Source: Certhia americana (lineage: Eukaryota; Chordata; Aves; Passeriformes; Certhiidae). Taken from it: a DNA stretch of 64,000 nt. The notes below the pieces were generated by a model. The model was not told the origin of the DNA and made no database searches. It saw nothing but the letters and a program-made list of their open reading frames with translations. Position 1 is the stretch's first letter. Each line of letters begins with the position of its first letter. Made by a program: the position numbers and the translations under genes. Where the stretch lies: assembly GCA_018697195.1 (NCBI GenBank), contig CM031878.1:7697074-7761073 (forward strand), read 5' to 3'. Shown here piece by piece: positions 1-12,260 of this stretch.

Positions 1-999
1 GCTATAGTGTCCTCAGCTGGGCTAGGAAAATCTGCCAAACTTTATCTTGCTCAGTTCTCACAGCCTAGCCAGGGATGATCCTACCTGAGCCCCCAGAGCA
101 TGCATAATTCAGTACCACTGACACCTCAAGTACATGAGGAACATCTCTTAAATCCCTTAACTGCATACAGAGGACAGTCCTACATGACCATTCCTACTGA
201 TGACCTGCAAAACTCTTGTCTGGAGGCAGGAAGGTCACTGCTGTGGCAGGGATGCTTTAAGACTTTCCTCCCAGGGTGGAGATCATCCTTTTCAGGTACA
301 CAGATAGGGCAGGACCGTCTGAAATTCCCGCCTGGTAGGCTCCTGTAAGAATTAGTCAGATACTTAATTGTGAAGTTGCCCTGAGGGTGTTTGCAGCCAA
401 CATGAATTTTCTGGACATCTTCCATCCTTTTGCTTGCAAAGCCTTTTATTTTCTTTCCCTTGTTGGGTGACCAACCCCCCTAAGGGCAGAGTCAGGTTTT
501 CCTGAGTCTTGGGGTGCTGCAGGGAAAGGACATTTGAGCAGACCATCTTGGTGCTGGCTGGAATTCAGCACCAAGACCGTGTGCACAATCCAGGATTCGG
601 CTGCCAAATAAGCTTTGGCTTGGGCTAAGGGCAAAGAGGTGGCTAGGAGAGGGAGCTGGTGGTAGGGAACCTTGGAGTAACCTCTGTCTGGGTCAGTGCA
701 AGCCCAGATTGATGCCAACACTGCCTGGCACTGGGCTTGAACCAGGAGCATGGTGTGGTACAAATGGGAAACGAGAGAAGCAGCTTGACAGAGGGCAATT
801 TGGGTAAAACAGCATCAGGAGTGTCAAAATAGATTTGTTTCCAATATAGAAAACACCTCCCCAGGGAGCACGAGGGAGACTTAGGAGTTGTTAGTTTTGG
901 ACGAGAGAGGCAGTGAATTTGATCTGCGAACAAAGGGGAACTGGCAAAGCTGACAGCTTTTGCTCTGATTGCTTTGCTTCTTCTGTGCTGGGCTATGTC

Positions 1000-1023
1000 T
1001 TTTTTTTTTTTTTTTTTTTTTTT
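1000..1023. repeat. Poly-T tract (24 bp)
   Basis: An uninterrupted run of about 24 T, followed after a short spacer by a second shorter T run. No recognisable retroposed body lies on either side, so I call it a mononucleotide microsatellite and not the tail of an identifiable element. Confidence 0.9.
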
Positions 1024-1832
1024 ATCCTTTAGTTTTTTTTTTCCCTTTTAATTTATTGAAATGCTCTGGATCTCAATTCACTTTCTTTGCTCTTTACTTC
1101 TTATTGCTTTGGCTGAAACTTTAAATCCCCAGTATGACTGGGATCAGGGCAAGAATAAAAATATCCCATGGAAAAACAAACCAGCCCAAGGACATGAAAA
1201 CAAGCTGCAGTGTTTCTAATGTTCAGTTTTGGTAGCAGAGGGTGGGTGTCTCTTGGGAGCAGGACAGGGACATGGGAATGGGGCTGTTGTCAATCCCTGC
1301 ACAATGGGGTTGTCAAAGGGAGTTGGTGGGCTGCACTCTGACTCCTAAGGATCAGAGTCTCTGTTAAAATCATCTGCCTGACTTGAAGGGCAGGATAAAG
1401 GAGAAATCTCCCTGCCAAGGGGTGAGGCTAGATGCTTTTCCTGAAGCTAAGAGAGTGCCAAGAAGGAAGCTTTGCCTTGTGAAATGTCCTCTGAGAGCTG
1501 AAGGGACATTAAAAAGTAGCTGCCAAACCACCTCCTTGCCTGATCCTGTTTTTTCAGAAAAGAAATTCCTTTTTCACAGGGGGAAACCGAGGCCCAGGGC
1601 AATGGTGTGGTATGAGTAGGTGGGGAAGCAGCACCCCACATTTCTGGGCATCAGCTGTTTTCTCGCTGTGCAGACAGCTTGTGTAGTCAATGTGTCACAT
1701 TACTCTCCTTTCAACAGCCTGAAATTACCATTTGTAAAAAGGGGAAAGAAATCCAAATCTTCAAGAAGCCACTCAGGCTGTTATCTGAGGCTTGTTTCCT
1801 TTTTTGTTGGTTTGGAGGTTTTTTTGGTTGGC

Positions 1833-1848
1833 TTTTTTTTTTTTTTTT
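1833..1848. repeat. Poly-T tract (16 bp)
   Basis: A T run of about 16 bases within a wider T/G-rich stretch (about 1798-1848). Simple repeat. Confidence 0.85.
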
Positions 1849-4800
1849 AAATCAAAGGAACAGATGTTTCTTTTTGATATTAAATGGGCTGCAGGGCTGG
1901 ATCCTGCTCTTGCTTCCAGCACTGTGTATCTGGAGTGAAGCAGCAGTTCCTCCAGTGGAGAGAGGTACTTCTTTACAGTGCCTGACCCCTGGAAATTTTG
2001 GGAAAGGGCTTTCCCCTCTTTGTGACACCTTGCTTTTGATGATGTTAGTATCACACATATGCATTTACAACCTGCCTGCTTTGGAGTGGCTCTGTGAATA
2101 CTTCTCTTTCCTGATTTCTGTTTTGTCTACCTCAAACCAGGGCAGGTTTAGTTTCTCTGCAGCCTCCCCATGTGCCTTTGGCTCTGCCTCTCTTTCAGTG
2201 GTGCTTTCCTAGCACCATCCCTGGCTGCCACTCAAAGAGACCCAGGGTGGACCACTGCAGCTCATCTCAAGAATCTCCTGGGAAAAAACATTTCCCAACA
2301 GGATCCTGGAGCCCTGCTCAACCAAAACCTTTCTGTCAGTGTTGGCAGGTGCAGACCAGTCTCCTGCAGCACCTTGTGTGCAGGGACTGGTTTGTAACGT
2401 GCTTTTCTGCAGCAGTTGAGCTGTTGTCCCCTGTCTTGACCCTTATTGCATTTCTACTCCTGTTGAGTAACTATTTACTGCCAATGATCTTGAAGCACAG
2501 GGCCAGGGGCTTGTGTTCAGATGAAACTTCCTGCACACCCTGCATGGACGTGGCCTGCTGTCAGGGTCTGATTCTGCCAGCTGCACCTCTGGTCTGTATC
2601 ACAGTTGGATTTAGCTCCTAGTAAAAAAGATGAGAAAGCTGGAGCTCAAGTGATGTGCAAGGTTGGATCCTCAGGGCTGAGTTTTGTGATTGCTTTCCCC
2701 AAAACAGGTGATTCTCTACAGATCATAGTGGCATCTGCTTGCAGGGTATTCGAGCTGAGACTCAGGATGGAGCTCAGCAATGCACAGTGCTGAACCTCAC
2801 CATCATCATCCTCATTGTCAGATTGGCAATGGGGCACAGCAAGGCCAGCAGCTGCTGCACATGGACAGATGCCTGGTGGAGGGAACAGTTTCTCAGTTCT
2901 GTCTCCTCAGGGCTCCCCACCCTGAAAAGAGCATGGGGTCCACCCCAGAAATGTCTCATCCTGGGCCCAAGAGAGGAAACTTCATGATCACCCTGCTGCT
3001 TTGAGAAGCAGCATCTCAGGGGTGTCTGCTGTGTTTCTACCAATTTTAACATCTAATCTGAAAGACAGGAACACTAATTTGAGAAAGATTTGCTGGCCTG
3101 GAAAGTGCATGAGCACTATTCCGGGCCACATTGCAAGGAATGGTCTCCATGTCTCCAGCACCACAGATGTCCTGACAAAGCCCCAGCTGCTCTCTGAGGA
3201 CAGTGGCCACTTTTCAGAAAAGGTTATGGACTCCCTGAACAATAACTGAAGACTCTCACTGCTCCACATTAGGGCTGAGGTATGGGCACTGTGGCTGGTT
3301 AGGTACAGAAAAGAGCTCTGGATTGCATCAGAAGCATCTAAGATGTCAGGTTGTCTTTAATCATGAAAATACAAAAGCAAGAATCTAGTCTGACTGCTTG
3401 GCTGTGCTGAAATAATAGCTCATTTAGAAGGTGGAATTTAAGCCTAAAAGCTAACATTTCTGGTGTGTATTTATAACAGGCAGGCACAGAGAACCTATCT
3501 ACACTGCATTTCATTTCTTTCACAAGCTCCTTTGATCCAGGCATTACTGTCCAGGCAAAACTGGCACAAGTTCCTTTGCAGGCATGACCAACCATGCTGC
3601 TGTGAGCTGCCCAGCACTGGAACTGAGAGTGGATTCATTTTAATTGAGTGTTTGGGCTAGCTACATCAGCCAGAAATCTTGCTTCAGCTTGTCACCATGA
3701 GCTCATTACCTCCAAAATCCAAAGCCTTGCCTACCTCACAGGCATGGAAAAATGGGGCACTTGCCAGGTGCCTGCAGCAGGTCTCAGCTACAGCATGTTG
3801 TGTGATGAAGGGGACAGTGCTGGGATGAGGTGGGGGCTGGAGCCAGGGAGGTGTTTGTGCAACCTCTTGAATGCCCATGGGATGTGTGGGGTAAAAAACC
3901 CTGAAGAGAAGGGCATGGATTCTGGGTTTTCAGCACATTATTACTCTGTCTGCCCCAGGGCAAGCAGGAGGATTGTAAACTCTGGGAAAATCAGGCATCC
4001 CTTCCCTTTGAAGGCAGGCAGAAGACTGCTGGAGTCACTGGTCACGCTCCAAACACCTCCTGCACTGGCCTCCAGGGTAGAGTTGTTTTTGCAAAGAAGG
4101 AGAGACACTGTTAAAGGGTGGCCCATTTTGAACACATCAGAGCCAGGCTGGACCACAGATCCATTTGGGAGGGAACACAAACACACTGCCAGGGCTCCTC
4201 CAGTAGCACTTGCCTAGCACAAGCCCAGTAAAGCCTGCTCCCTCTCGCAAATAGTATTTCAGCCTACCAGAAGTTCTGGGATAGCTGGAGCATGGCAAGT
4301 TCAGTTGCTTACCACTCCTTGTACCAGGGGACAGTGAAGAACATATGAATTCCCCCTGCACCTTCTCCAAGAAGTTAAGGACTATTATTTTCCTTGGCTG
4401 TACACAATCTCTTTTCCAGGCAGCAGTGTCCCGCTTGATCAATTCCTACTGGTAAAGAAGCTTTCCCAGACCTTGAATTGTTTCCATTTGGAAATCTGGG
4501 AGAGCAGGAGCATACACACTGTCTATTTATTCAGATTTACATTGTTACAATGTGGTGTTGGTATTTTGTTATTATTTCCTGACAACTGGTACTACTCTCT
4601 GGAGCAGCAGCACCTAGCTCATGAGCTTGGCAGTGCCCCAGTTTATTTCTATTGTGTAAATCAACCTTGTATCTCATTTGTCATCTCATTGATAAGCACT
4701 TTTGGCAGGTCTTCTGGCAGCTTTTAGAAATCAGGTTACCCGAAGCACCTCAGTGTCTACACCCTAATTCATTCATGCACAGACTGAGCAGTGCAGGTGC

Positions 4801-5079
4801 CTGTGCTCCCTGCCTGAAGGGCTGTGCCCCTCTGCTGAGAAACTACCTTGCATCCTGGCTTCTCTGTCCATTTCTAGCTGGGAGAAAACCTCCCTGGTCT
4901 TCTGCCACCACCTCAGCTCCTTTAGGGGTTGCTTTGCTGCTTGTCTTCAGATTTGAGTTCAGCCATAGAAAAGCTCGCAGCATGGGAGCCCTTCCAAACC
5001 TGCTTGCAGTGTGTTTGAATAGTAATGATCCTCTGCTTTGTTCTGCAGTAGGCTTTTCCTCAACTGATCACCTTCTGAA

Positions 5080-5604
5080 TAACCCCTGGCACCAGCACAG
5101 AGTGGGGGCTGACCAGCTGGAAAGCTGGAGAATAAGGACCTGGGCCTCCTGCTGGACAGCAAGCTGTCCATGAGCCACCCTTGTGGCCAGGAGGGCCAAT
5201 GATGTCCTGGAGTGCATTAGAAAGAGAATTGCAGTAGGTGAGGGAGGTCAGTCTGCCCCTCAACTCAGCCCTGGTGCATCTGGAGTGCTGTGTTCAGAGC
5301 TGGACTTCTTAGAACACGAGAGACATGCTGCGCCTGGAGTGGAGCCAGCAGAGGGCTATGAAGGTGATTAAAGGACTGGAGCATCTCTCATGAGGAAAGG
5401 CTGAGGGAGCTGGGCCTGTTCAGCCTGGAGAAGAGATGACTGAGAGGGGTCCTCATGAACGTGTACAAGTACCTGAAGGGTGTGAGAGGATGGGCCAGGC
5501 TCTGCCTGGTGGTTTTGCACAATAGGGCATGAGGCAACAGGCAGAAATGGCTGCACAGGAAGTTCCATCTGAACATGAGGAAGATTTCTTTACTGTGCAG
5601 GGCT
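5080..5604 (+). mobile_element. CR1 LINE fragment, 3' part of ORF2, truncated at both ends
   Basis: The plus strand reads like the region downstream of the CR1 reverse transcriptase: a 'dedicated ... LLDSKLSMS'-like block, then 'APQLSPGASGVLC', then the 'EERLRELGLFSLEKR' block and the NMRKISLL block. The element enters around 5080 and stops abruptly after the CTGTGCAGG at 5593-5601, before the usual 3' UTR and terminal octamer repeats. Positions 5378-5601 are identical by eye to the reverse complement of 7401-7624, which carries the missing 3' part. The frame is broken by stops and indels, so it is non-functional. Confidence 0.88.
5378..5601 (+). repeat. Left arm of a perfect 224-bp inverted repeat (inside CR1)
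   Basis: Read base by base, this arm equals the reverse complement of 7401-7624 without a mismatch. The match extends outward over 5357-5377 (against 7625-7645) with two substitutions, then stops. Unrelated CR1 copies in this window differ at many positions, so the identity is exceptional and implies a recent duplication, gene conversion or an assembly artefact. Confidence 0.93.
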
Positions 5605-6329
5605 GAGCTGCTGGGCTCAGGGACTTTCCTGCTGGCCTTTCTCCTCTTGCCTGATCTGGGTATCCAACTCAGGAAGGGTGGGATACAAACCTCACCATGC
5701 AGACCTCAAGGGAGCCACAGCAGAGCTGAACCCAGTCCTTGGGAGACTCCACCCTGACCTGCTCATTACACTCTCTCTAGTTTCCAAAGGAGCCATGAGG
5801 ACCAACAGCATGCAGGAAACATTGCTGCAGGGCAAACCAATGCTGTCTCACAGAGAAATCTGGTAAATCCTGTCAGTCATGGTGCAGCTTGCCATGAAAA
5901 CATCTTACCTCTCTGCTCTGGGTCTGCTGCAAGCACACAAGTGCACAAACAGTGCTGGGGGAAAATACCTGGCACAGCATGGCTGGTCAAGGGGGACTGC
6001 CCAGGGCAGGAAAACAGGTTGAAATATTGCAAGCTGCAAAGGTACTAGAGAAGACAACTTGGCTGCTGAACAAGCAAAGACTGATAACAAAAACACTCAA
6101 AGAAGGTCCAATGCACATTTCCTCCACAAGTGTCCAGCAATTTTTGCCATCTGGAGTGCCACTTTCCTCCAAAAGACCTCAGAGGCCTCACAGATCCACC
6201 TGGATATGATACTCCTGATAGGGATGTCTGCTGCATCCTCCTGCAGTGCAGGACCATCCAAACCTCACTGCCATGGGTCCAGAGAGAAAAACAGACCTCT
6301 CCTGAAGGAGGAAGGATAGGAGGCAGTGA
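5605..6329. other. Unique spacer between inverted CR1 arms
   Basis: There is no recognisable element or exon. If the inversion model for 5602-7645 is right, this sequence is now in the orientation opposite to the ancestral one. Confidence 0.5.
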
Positions 6330-6605
6330 GAAATCACAGAATCTTTTAGGTCAGGAGTGACCTTCAAGATCAATGAGTCCAACCTTTGACCAATCACCAT
6401 CTTGTCAACCAGAGCGTAGCACAAAGGGCTATGTCCATTGGTTTCTCAAACACTTCCAAGGATGGTGACTCCATTACTTCCCTGGGCAGTCTGTTTCAAT
6501 GCTTGACAACCCTTTCCATGAATAAATTAATGAAAACAACACTGTTGACAATTTCTCAAAAAAACAGCTCCAGGCTTCCTTCTCGCTGTAGCTTCAGGAG
6601 GTCTC
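6330..6605 (-). mobile_element. CR1 LINE 3' end fragment
   Basis: On the plus strand this begins with an AATCACAGAATC-type sequence, the reverse complement of the CR1 3' terminal repeat. It continues through the typical 3' UTR, including CCCTGGGCAGTCTGTTTCAATGC-like sequence at about 6480-6505. Only about 270 bp is kept and it is clearly more diverged than the 7.2-7.6 kb copy. It lies between the arms of the 224-bp inverted repeat. Confidence 0.8.
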
Positions 6606-7229
6606 TGAAACCAAATTAATGTTTCTCGACCTGTGTGATGCTGACATGATATTTTTGTTGCTAGAGAGGCTTTTGCAGAAAGCACTTGCTTCCTGAGCTC
6701 ACCAAAGAAGCCATGAAATTCTGCTCTGTCCTCCAAGCCAACAGTGTCCACAACCCACATATGAGGTGCCCATCACATATATGTATGGATGGCAAAATCC
6801 TTTTTATCACTGTTTCCTTGAGAAAAGGGAATGACATTGCCATGAGGACACTCTTTAAAAAGAATCGAAACTAGATAAAGAGCCAAAGAGATGAATCCTG
6901 TGCAAGAAACATAGGGACTGGATAAAAATAGCCTTTCAGAGGCTCAGCATGGGCAAATTCCTCCTCACAGAAAAAGACCTTTGAAAGACCAACTGGGTAG
7001 AACTGCAGAGCAAGGAAGGAAAGGGAGCAGATTTCACATAGTAAGGCTTGTTCAACTAAGGAATTCAAAAAGAGCACAGCCTCTGGCAGGTTAAATGTAA
7101 ATGCACAATAACACAACCTGAAAAGGGTATGAAGATCAATTTGCTATTACCATAAAAATGAATGGTCCCTTCTTCAAGGGTCCCTCAGGGTCCCTGTTTC
7201 AGGAGCAGCAGAGCCTGCAGGACCATGAG
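6606..7229. other. Unique non-coding spacer
   Basis: No gene or known repeat is recognised. The sequence is A-rich with short frames only. Confidence 0.45.
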
Positions 7230-7645
7230 CTCACAGAATCACAGAATTCCAGAACAGTGGAAGGTACTTCAGAGGGCCACCTGGTCCCATCACCCTGACC
7301 ATCCTAGAGCATGTGGCACAGGATTGAATCGGACAGTTCATCAGTACCCTTTAGGGAGACTCCATAGGCTCTCTTGGAAATCTGTTCCAGTGTGTGCTCA
7401 CCTGCACAGTAAAGAAATCTTCCTCATGTTCAGATGGAACTTCCTGTGCAGCCATTTCTGCCTGTTGCCTCATGCCCTATTGTGCAAAACCACCAGGCAG
7501 AGCCTGGCCCATCCTCTCACACCCTTCAGGTACTTGTACACGTTCATGAGGACCCCTCTCAGTCATCTCTTCTCCAGGCTGAACAGGCCCAGCTCCCTCA
7601 GCCTTTCCTCATGAGAGATGCTCCAATCCCTTAATCACCTTCATC
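7230..7645 (-). mobile_element. CR1 LINE 3' end fragment with intact terminus
   Basis: The plus strand opens with TCACAGAATCACAGAATTCC, the reverse complement of the CR1 3' terminal octamer repeats. It runs through the 3' UTR and into the ORF2 C-terminal coding block. It ends near 7645, where CR1 similarity stops. The 7401-7624 part is identical (inverted) to 5378-5601. Together the two fragments add up to one CR1 3' region with a 224-245 bp overlap: the 5' portion is present only on the left, and the 3' portion only here. Confidence 0.9.
7401..7624 (-). repeat. Right arm of a perfect 224-bp inverted repeat (inside CR1)
   Basis: Reverse complement of 5378-5601, identical by eye over 224 bp. 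The loop between the arms is about 1.8 kb. Such a palindrome-like structure could form a foldback on a long single strand. Confidence 0.93.
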
Positions 7646-8204
7646 CCATCACAAAGGCAAGCTGAGGCTGAGCTTCTGCACTGGGATCAGCCAGATGAGC
7701 AGTGGTCTTATTGTATTAATTAGACATCTGGAGAATCTGGCAGGAAGCCCACTTAATTATCCTTGGTGCTCAAGGATGCTCTCAGGAGTCCTTTCCTTTC
7801 TGGCTTATTTCAGAGCTTCTTCCTTCCAGTGTGTCACCATCTGCACCCCCTGAAGAGTCCCTCCCTCTTGGCCCAGGTGGGGAAACTACTCTTCCAAACT
7901 TTGAGGGCCCAGGAGTGTCCATCAGTCATCAGACACAATATGAGCACCACAAGGTGGTGGGGAGGGCAAGATGGGGCAGAAAAATCAGGCTGTGAAGCAT
8001 TGCCCTTCTTCTGGGTTGGTGCTGCATTGCCTGAAGCTGCATTTTGGAGTGTCCTGAAGGCAAGTTTCACATCTCTGGCTAACAGCAGTGTTTGCAGTGC
8101 TTTGTCCCTGCTGTTTGGCACAGCATGTGAAATATCTCCAGGGTTTGCCTTCCAGCATCTCCCAGACTCAGAAGAGAGCTGAGACAGATTTCCAGTCCTG
8201 TGCC
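7646..8204. other. Unique non-coding spacer
   Basis: No gene or known repeat is recognised. It includes an AT-rich patch near 7705-7760 with ATTAATTAG and ACTTAATTA motifs. Confidence 0.45.
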
Positions 8205-8417
8205 CCAGGCTGCTGTGAGGGTGGAGAGGCACTGGCAGAGGTTGCTCAGAGAAGTTGTGGATGCCTCATCCCTGGCAGTGTTCAAGGCCAGGCTGGATGG
8301 GGATCTGAGCAACCTGGTCTAGTGGAGGGTGTCCCTGCCTGTGGCAGGGGTGGTTGGAACGAGATGGTTTTTAAGGTCCTTCCAGTTCAGGCTATGCTGT
8401 GATTTTGTGATTAAGAT
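8205..8417 (+). mobile_element. CR1 LINE 3' end fragment
   Basis: About 210 bp matches the CR1 3' end in order: the GAGGCACTGGCAGAGGTTGC block, the GTTCAAGGCCAGGCTGGATG block, the CAACCTGGTCTAGTGGAGG block, and a terminal GTGATTTTGTGATT repeat at 8398-8412. It is 5' truncated, as is typical of CR1 copies. Confidence 0.9.
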
Positions 8418-8689
8418 CTGTGCACAGGGCAGGGTGTTCAGATGCCTTGTCCTTCCCTGTAAACACAGTAACCTGCAATCCACTGGGCAAAGAGGTCCTT
8501 GCTGCCTGCACTGAGTGCTTGGTGGCTGCTTGTAGCCTGGAGCCCCTTAGCTCTGCCACCAGCCCACGGAGCCTGGCTTTGCATCAGACTCCTCTACCGT
8601 CCAAAGGGATGCTGACACCATCCCCCTAATCCCCTGACAGAGCTAAACCAAAGGTAGGTACAGAAGCATGAAAATCACACATCTGCTGC

Positions 8690-8900
8690 CTTGATCCTTC
8701 TTAAACCTTAAATGATGCTGGTGGGCTGTGGGAAACAGCTAGTTTGCAGTTAGTATATGGGTGACACAATGAGATAATTAGCCACCAGTTAACAGGATGA
8801 ATGTGACGACCATTCCCTGCTTACTGATGTTTGGCTAATTTGGCATCAGCGGCTTTGTTAAGTGATTATGAATTGCATGGGGGTGCAACGAGCTGGATCT
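8690..8900. promoter_or_regulatory. Candidate conserved non-coding island (AT-rich, homeodomain cores)
   Basis: This AT-rich, non-repetitive stretch contains TAATTAG (about 8777), GTTAAC and GGCTAATTTGGCA motifs. It lacks simple repeats and transposon similarity, and looks like the conserved non-coding elements seen in developmental gene deserts. This is an inference from composition and motif content; conservation was not tested. Confidence 0.25.
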
Positions 8901-9739
8901 TGCTAACAAGGACACAATGATGTGTGGCTTGCAGGGGTGACATTAATTGCTCCCAGGGCAACTGTCCCTGTCCCACATGGCTGTAATGTCTCCCGCGTTC
9001 TGCTCCCCAGCTGCTGTGAGGGCCCTGCCAGAGCTGTCTGCTGTCCTTCCCTGTGGGAAGGGAAGGTACAGAGCCCAGCTTGGCAATGTCCCCTGCACCT
9101 CGGTGTCCCCTTGGACTATCATGCCCAACTTGGCAAGACCTCTCAGCCATCCTCTGGTCTGTTTGATCAGCAGCAGAGTTGGATGTTAGGGGACATGGCT
9201 CTCAGTGTGGAAGGGATGAGGAGGTCTGGCAGGATATGTGCCAGATACAAAGAGGTGGCTTTTGCAGACAAAAAATCAGCATAATGAGGAGTAGGAAAGT
9301 ACTTCAGTGGATGATATTAAGGAGAAAGGGCTGATAGCACCAAGATGGGCACAAAGGAGAAAAAGTGGAAGAAGACCTTTTGTGATGGCCCAAGGGAAAC
9401 CTGCAGGATGAGGCTTGCCTGTGAGGGTCTCTGACATGCCAATTCTGTCCTAGGCAGAGGGAATGGCATGGAGGCATCAAGAACAGCCTTGAAAACCTGG
9501 GATGTTGTGGGGCTATGCCTGGGGGTTACAGTCTCTACACCAGGAGACATGAAGTCTTGATCTGGACAGGTGTCCCTCTCCACAGTGCTTGTCTTGCTAC
9601 CCCCACATTGGGCACAGTGAGGAACTGAGGATGGGAAGGAAGCAGGAATGCCCAGCTGGTTCCAGCTCAGGCTTTGAGACAGGCAGGCACAGATGTGCCT
9701 CTGGAGGCAGTCCTGTGGCTGGGTCAGCACTGTGTGCTG

Positions 9740-9970
9740 GACTGAGCCAATTGTCCTGCTGGGAGATGGGGATAATTAGCTTGAGCCCAGCGTGGTGCTG
9801 ATGGTACTTTTGAAAAATGCTGCCTTAGAAATTTCAAGGGCATGCAGCTAAGCAACCTGTTAAATGCTCTTACAAATCTAACAAGATAACCAGCCCCCTG
9901 AGAAGCTGAACAAACTGTTGCATTTCCACTCAGAGGAGGTGAGCAACCTTTACAAACGTCAAGTCCTTCC
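9740..9970. promoter_or_regulatory. Candidate conserved non-coding island
   Basis: A non-repetitive block with CCAATTG, GATAATTAGC and ACAAGATAACC motifs (homeodomain- and GATA-like cores) in a more GC-rich background. It is proposed from composition only. Confidence 0.2.
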
Positions 9971-12213
9971 CTAGGAGGCTTGGGGGCAGTGCAAGAAGAA
10001 CCCCCAGGGGCTGCAAAATGGGAATAGAAACCCTTGTAAAGTGGCGTGTCTTCAGCAATTTGTCTCTTGCTCCCTGACTTGAATGAAAAGCTGCAGAGAG
10101 AGCATGAAAATGAAATATAACCAGGAGGAATACTCCATTTCAGCTCTCCCGCATCTCTTACTTCTCCCTCCGGTCTTGGCTGCTCATCTGCTGAAGTCCA
10201 AGGCAAAGTGTTATTGAGCTGCTGGATCTGATTGAATTTTTTTCACGTCCCTGCAGGGCCGCAGTGACTGGAGTGCTGCTTTGAACAGGACAGGGCATGG
10301 TTAGCCAGTTGGCAGGACCAGTCCTCCTGAGACCCAAGCAATGTCTGGCCCAGACTGCTGAATGAATGGGCAGCAAGGCCAGCTCTCTGTTGCCATGTGG
10401 AGACTGCAGCAGGTATCTGAACTGAGGATAAAGTAAACCTGCCTTGGAAAACACACTCAGTCAACAGCCCTATCCTGACATGGATCTGTGGAGAAGAGCT
10501 CTCTGCTGCCCCATTGCTGTGATTCCTCCTAATGGGGTTTGATGGGCTCCAGGTAACACCCTTGGGATTAAACTGTGCTGGGAGACGGACCTTTCTGTCC
10601 CTGGATTGAATGTCTATCTTGGGACACCCTGGAATTTGACTGGGCTCTGAGCTGCTCACCTGCTGGTAAGCCCTGGAGGGCTGCCAACATTTTGGAAAGA
10701 AAGAGACAAGCAACTGATGGCTTCAAAGAGGGCTCTGAGCTGCTCAGCTCCCAAAGCAAATCAGAGAGTGAGCATGGACCCAGAGACATCTGATTCATCC
10801 TTCTGCTGCAGGCTACAGTGTGGGGATGTGGTAGTCAGCCCTGCCACCACACAGTGGTGAAATGAGGAAGGCAAAATTCCAGAGCCTCTGGGGACACGCC
10901 TCTCCTGAAAGCCCTAGGCGGTAGGTGGCCAGCATGGTGACTTATATGGAAATTCAAGGCTGTGCTGGGGTTGAGAAGGTGAGGAAGAAGACACTGATGC
11001 TCCTCACTGTCCATTGTTATGGAAGGATTTCCAGAGGAGTCATCCTACTTTTCAGGGTGTGCTCTTCCACCTCTTCAAAGCTGTTCAGCCAGACCCAGGA
11101 GGCTCTGTGTGATGCAGCTCAGGAAGTGAGAATGCAACCTGTTCCCTGGCTGAGCTGCAGGCAGGAAGCACAAGGGCTCCTGGACCTTTGGGATGGTGGA
11201 AGAAGTGTGAGCTCTTGCAGCTATTTGCACAGAACAAGTCCATCCATAGTTTTTGGGATTTCTGTGATGTTCAAAAGACAGCTGAGCTGTGGTCTTCAGT
11301 CTCCTCCCTCTCTGGGGGTCCCCAGCTGTGTCTCTTTATTTTTGGGGTGGAGGGTGCTGCTTGGCTCTGCACAGCTGGGACTCCCAAATGGAGTGCTCCC
11401 AAGACTGCTCAAGGCTGGAGAGGAGATGGCTCTTGCTGGCTTCAGTGACATCAGTCTGAGCTGTGAGTGGAGCTGGATGGGGACAACACGCAGTTGCTGT
11501 CCAGCTGGCCCCACCAAAGGCAGGAGCAGAGACCTGGCTGTGGTACCTGTTTCCAACTCCCTGGTGCAGGGGGAAAACAAACCCAGCCCAGCAAGGACAA
11601 TAGATGAATAGAGATGAGGTGAGATGGGCAGGAAGGTTGGTGGTGGGGCTGGGCTCAGCACACAGGAGCTGGACCATGATGAAACATCTCAAAGGGCAGT
11701 GGAGTCTCACAGATCATCCTCCCATTCCTTGGGAGTGGAGAGAGAGACCTCAGCTCCACATTTCTGTGGTTTCTTTGCTCATTATAGGAAAACGAAGGGT
11801 GAAGACAGGTCCATGAATCATTACTGTTTGGTTTGGCTGCATCACTGCTCTGAGTTTAGGAATGGCTGATTCTTTTTCTTCTTGTGAGTTGTTCTCTCTT
11901 CCCCCATTCCTTCGGGTTTTGGGGTTGTTTTCTGGTTTTTGTCCCTTCAATTGTCCTGAATTATTGCAAGATGGTGAAACAGAAGAGTGCTTCCTTTCCT
12001 AGCATTGGCTTCTCTTGCAGCAGATGTCAAATAAAGGAGTCCAGGTTTTGAATAACTCATCCCAAAAGGGGATCTTTCACCCGTCCCATGATGAGACATT
12101 GCAGGAAGCCACTGGTGTGGCCTTCAGGCTCATGAGAGCACTTTCCAGGGAAAAAAAAACCCCAAAAACCAAAGTAAAAAGGAACAGGATTCCTCTATCC
12201 ATTTCTTAATTAT

Positions 12214-12221
12214 GTTTTTTG

Positions 12222-12252
<31 letters not shown>

Positions 12253-12260
12253 TTTTTTTT
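12214..12260. repeat. (GTTTT)n / poly-T microsatellite
   Basis: About six GTTTT pentamers run into a T run, preceded by an A/C-rich patch at about 12150-12180. It is strand-asymmetric simple sequence. Confidence 0.92.

Larger units (their letters stand above)
1..5079. other. Unique non-coding sequence, no gene seen
   Basis: I see no coding exon, RNA gene or recognisable transposon in this stretch. Open frames are short and show no familiar domain. The longest, about 177-189 codons near 1.7-2.2 kb and 3.6-4.2 kb, have low-complexity or random-looking translations and no splice-bounded conserved block. Two long T tracts (about 1000-1023 and 1833-1848) are the only simple repeats of note. The sequence is moderately GC-rich with few CpGs, as expected of old methylated intergenic or intronic avian DNA. 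Confidence 0.6.

Noticed and set aside
1556..1600. GGGGGAAACCGAGGCCCAGGG as a MIR tail
   Set aside because: Only one short block matches and the rest of the SINE is absent. A similar inverted scrap near 49115-49135 was rejected for the same reason.
1679..2212. 177-codon plus-strand frame with hydrophobic stretches
   Set aside because: The hydrophobic Phe/Leu stretches come from the poly-T tract, not from a membrane protein.
5388..5576. Identical 62-residue frames at 5388-5576 (minus) and 7429-7614 (plus) as a possible duplicated small gene
   Set aside because: Both are antisense translations of the same duplicated CR1 block.
10925..11611. 228-codon plus-strand open frame
   Set aside because: No recognisable domain, no homologue I can name, and ordinary codon composition. 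In 64 kb of GC-moderate vertebrate DNA such a chance frame is not surprising.
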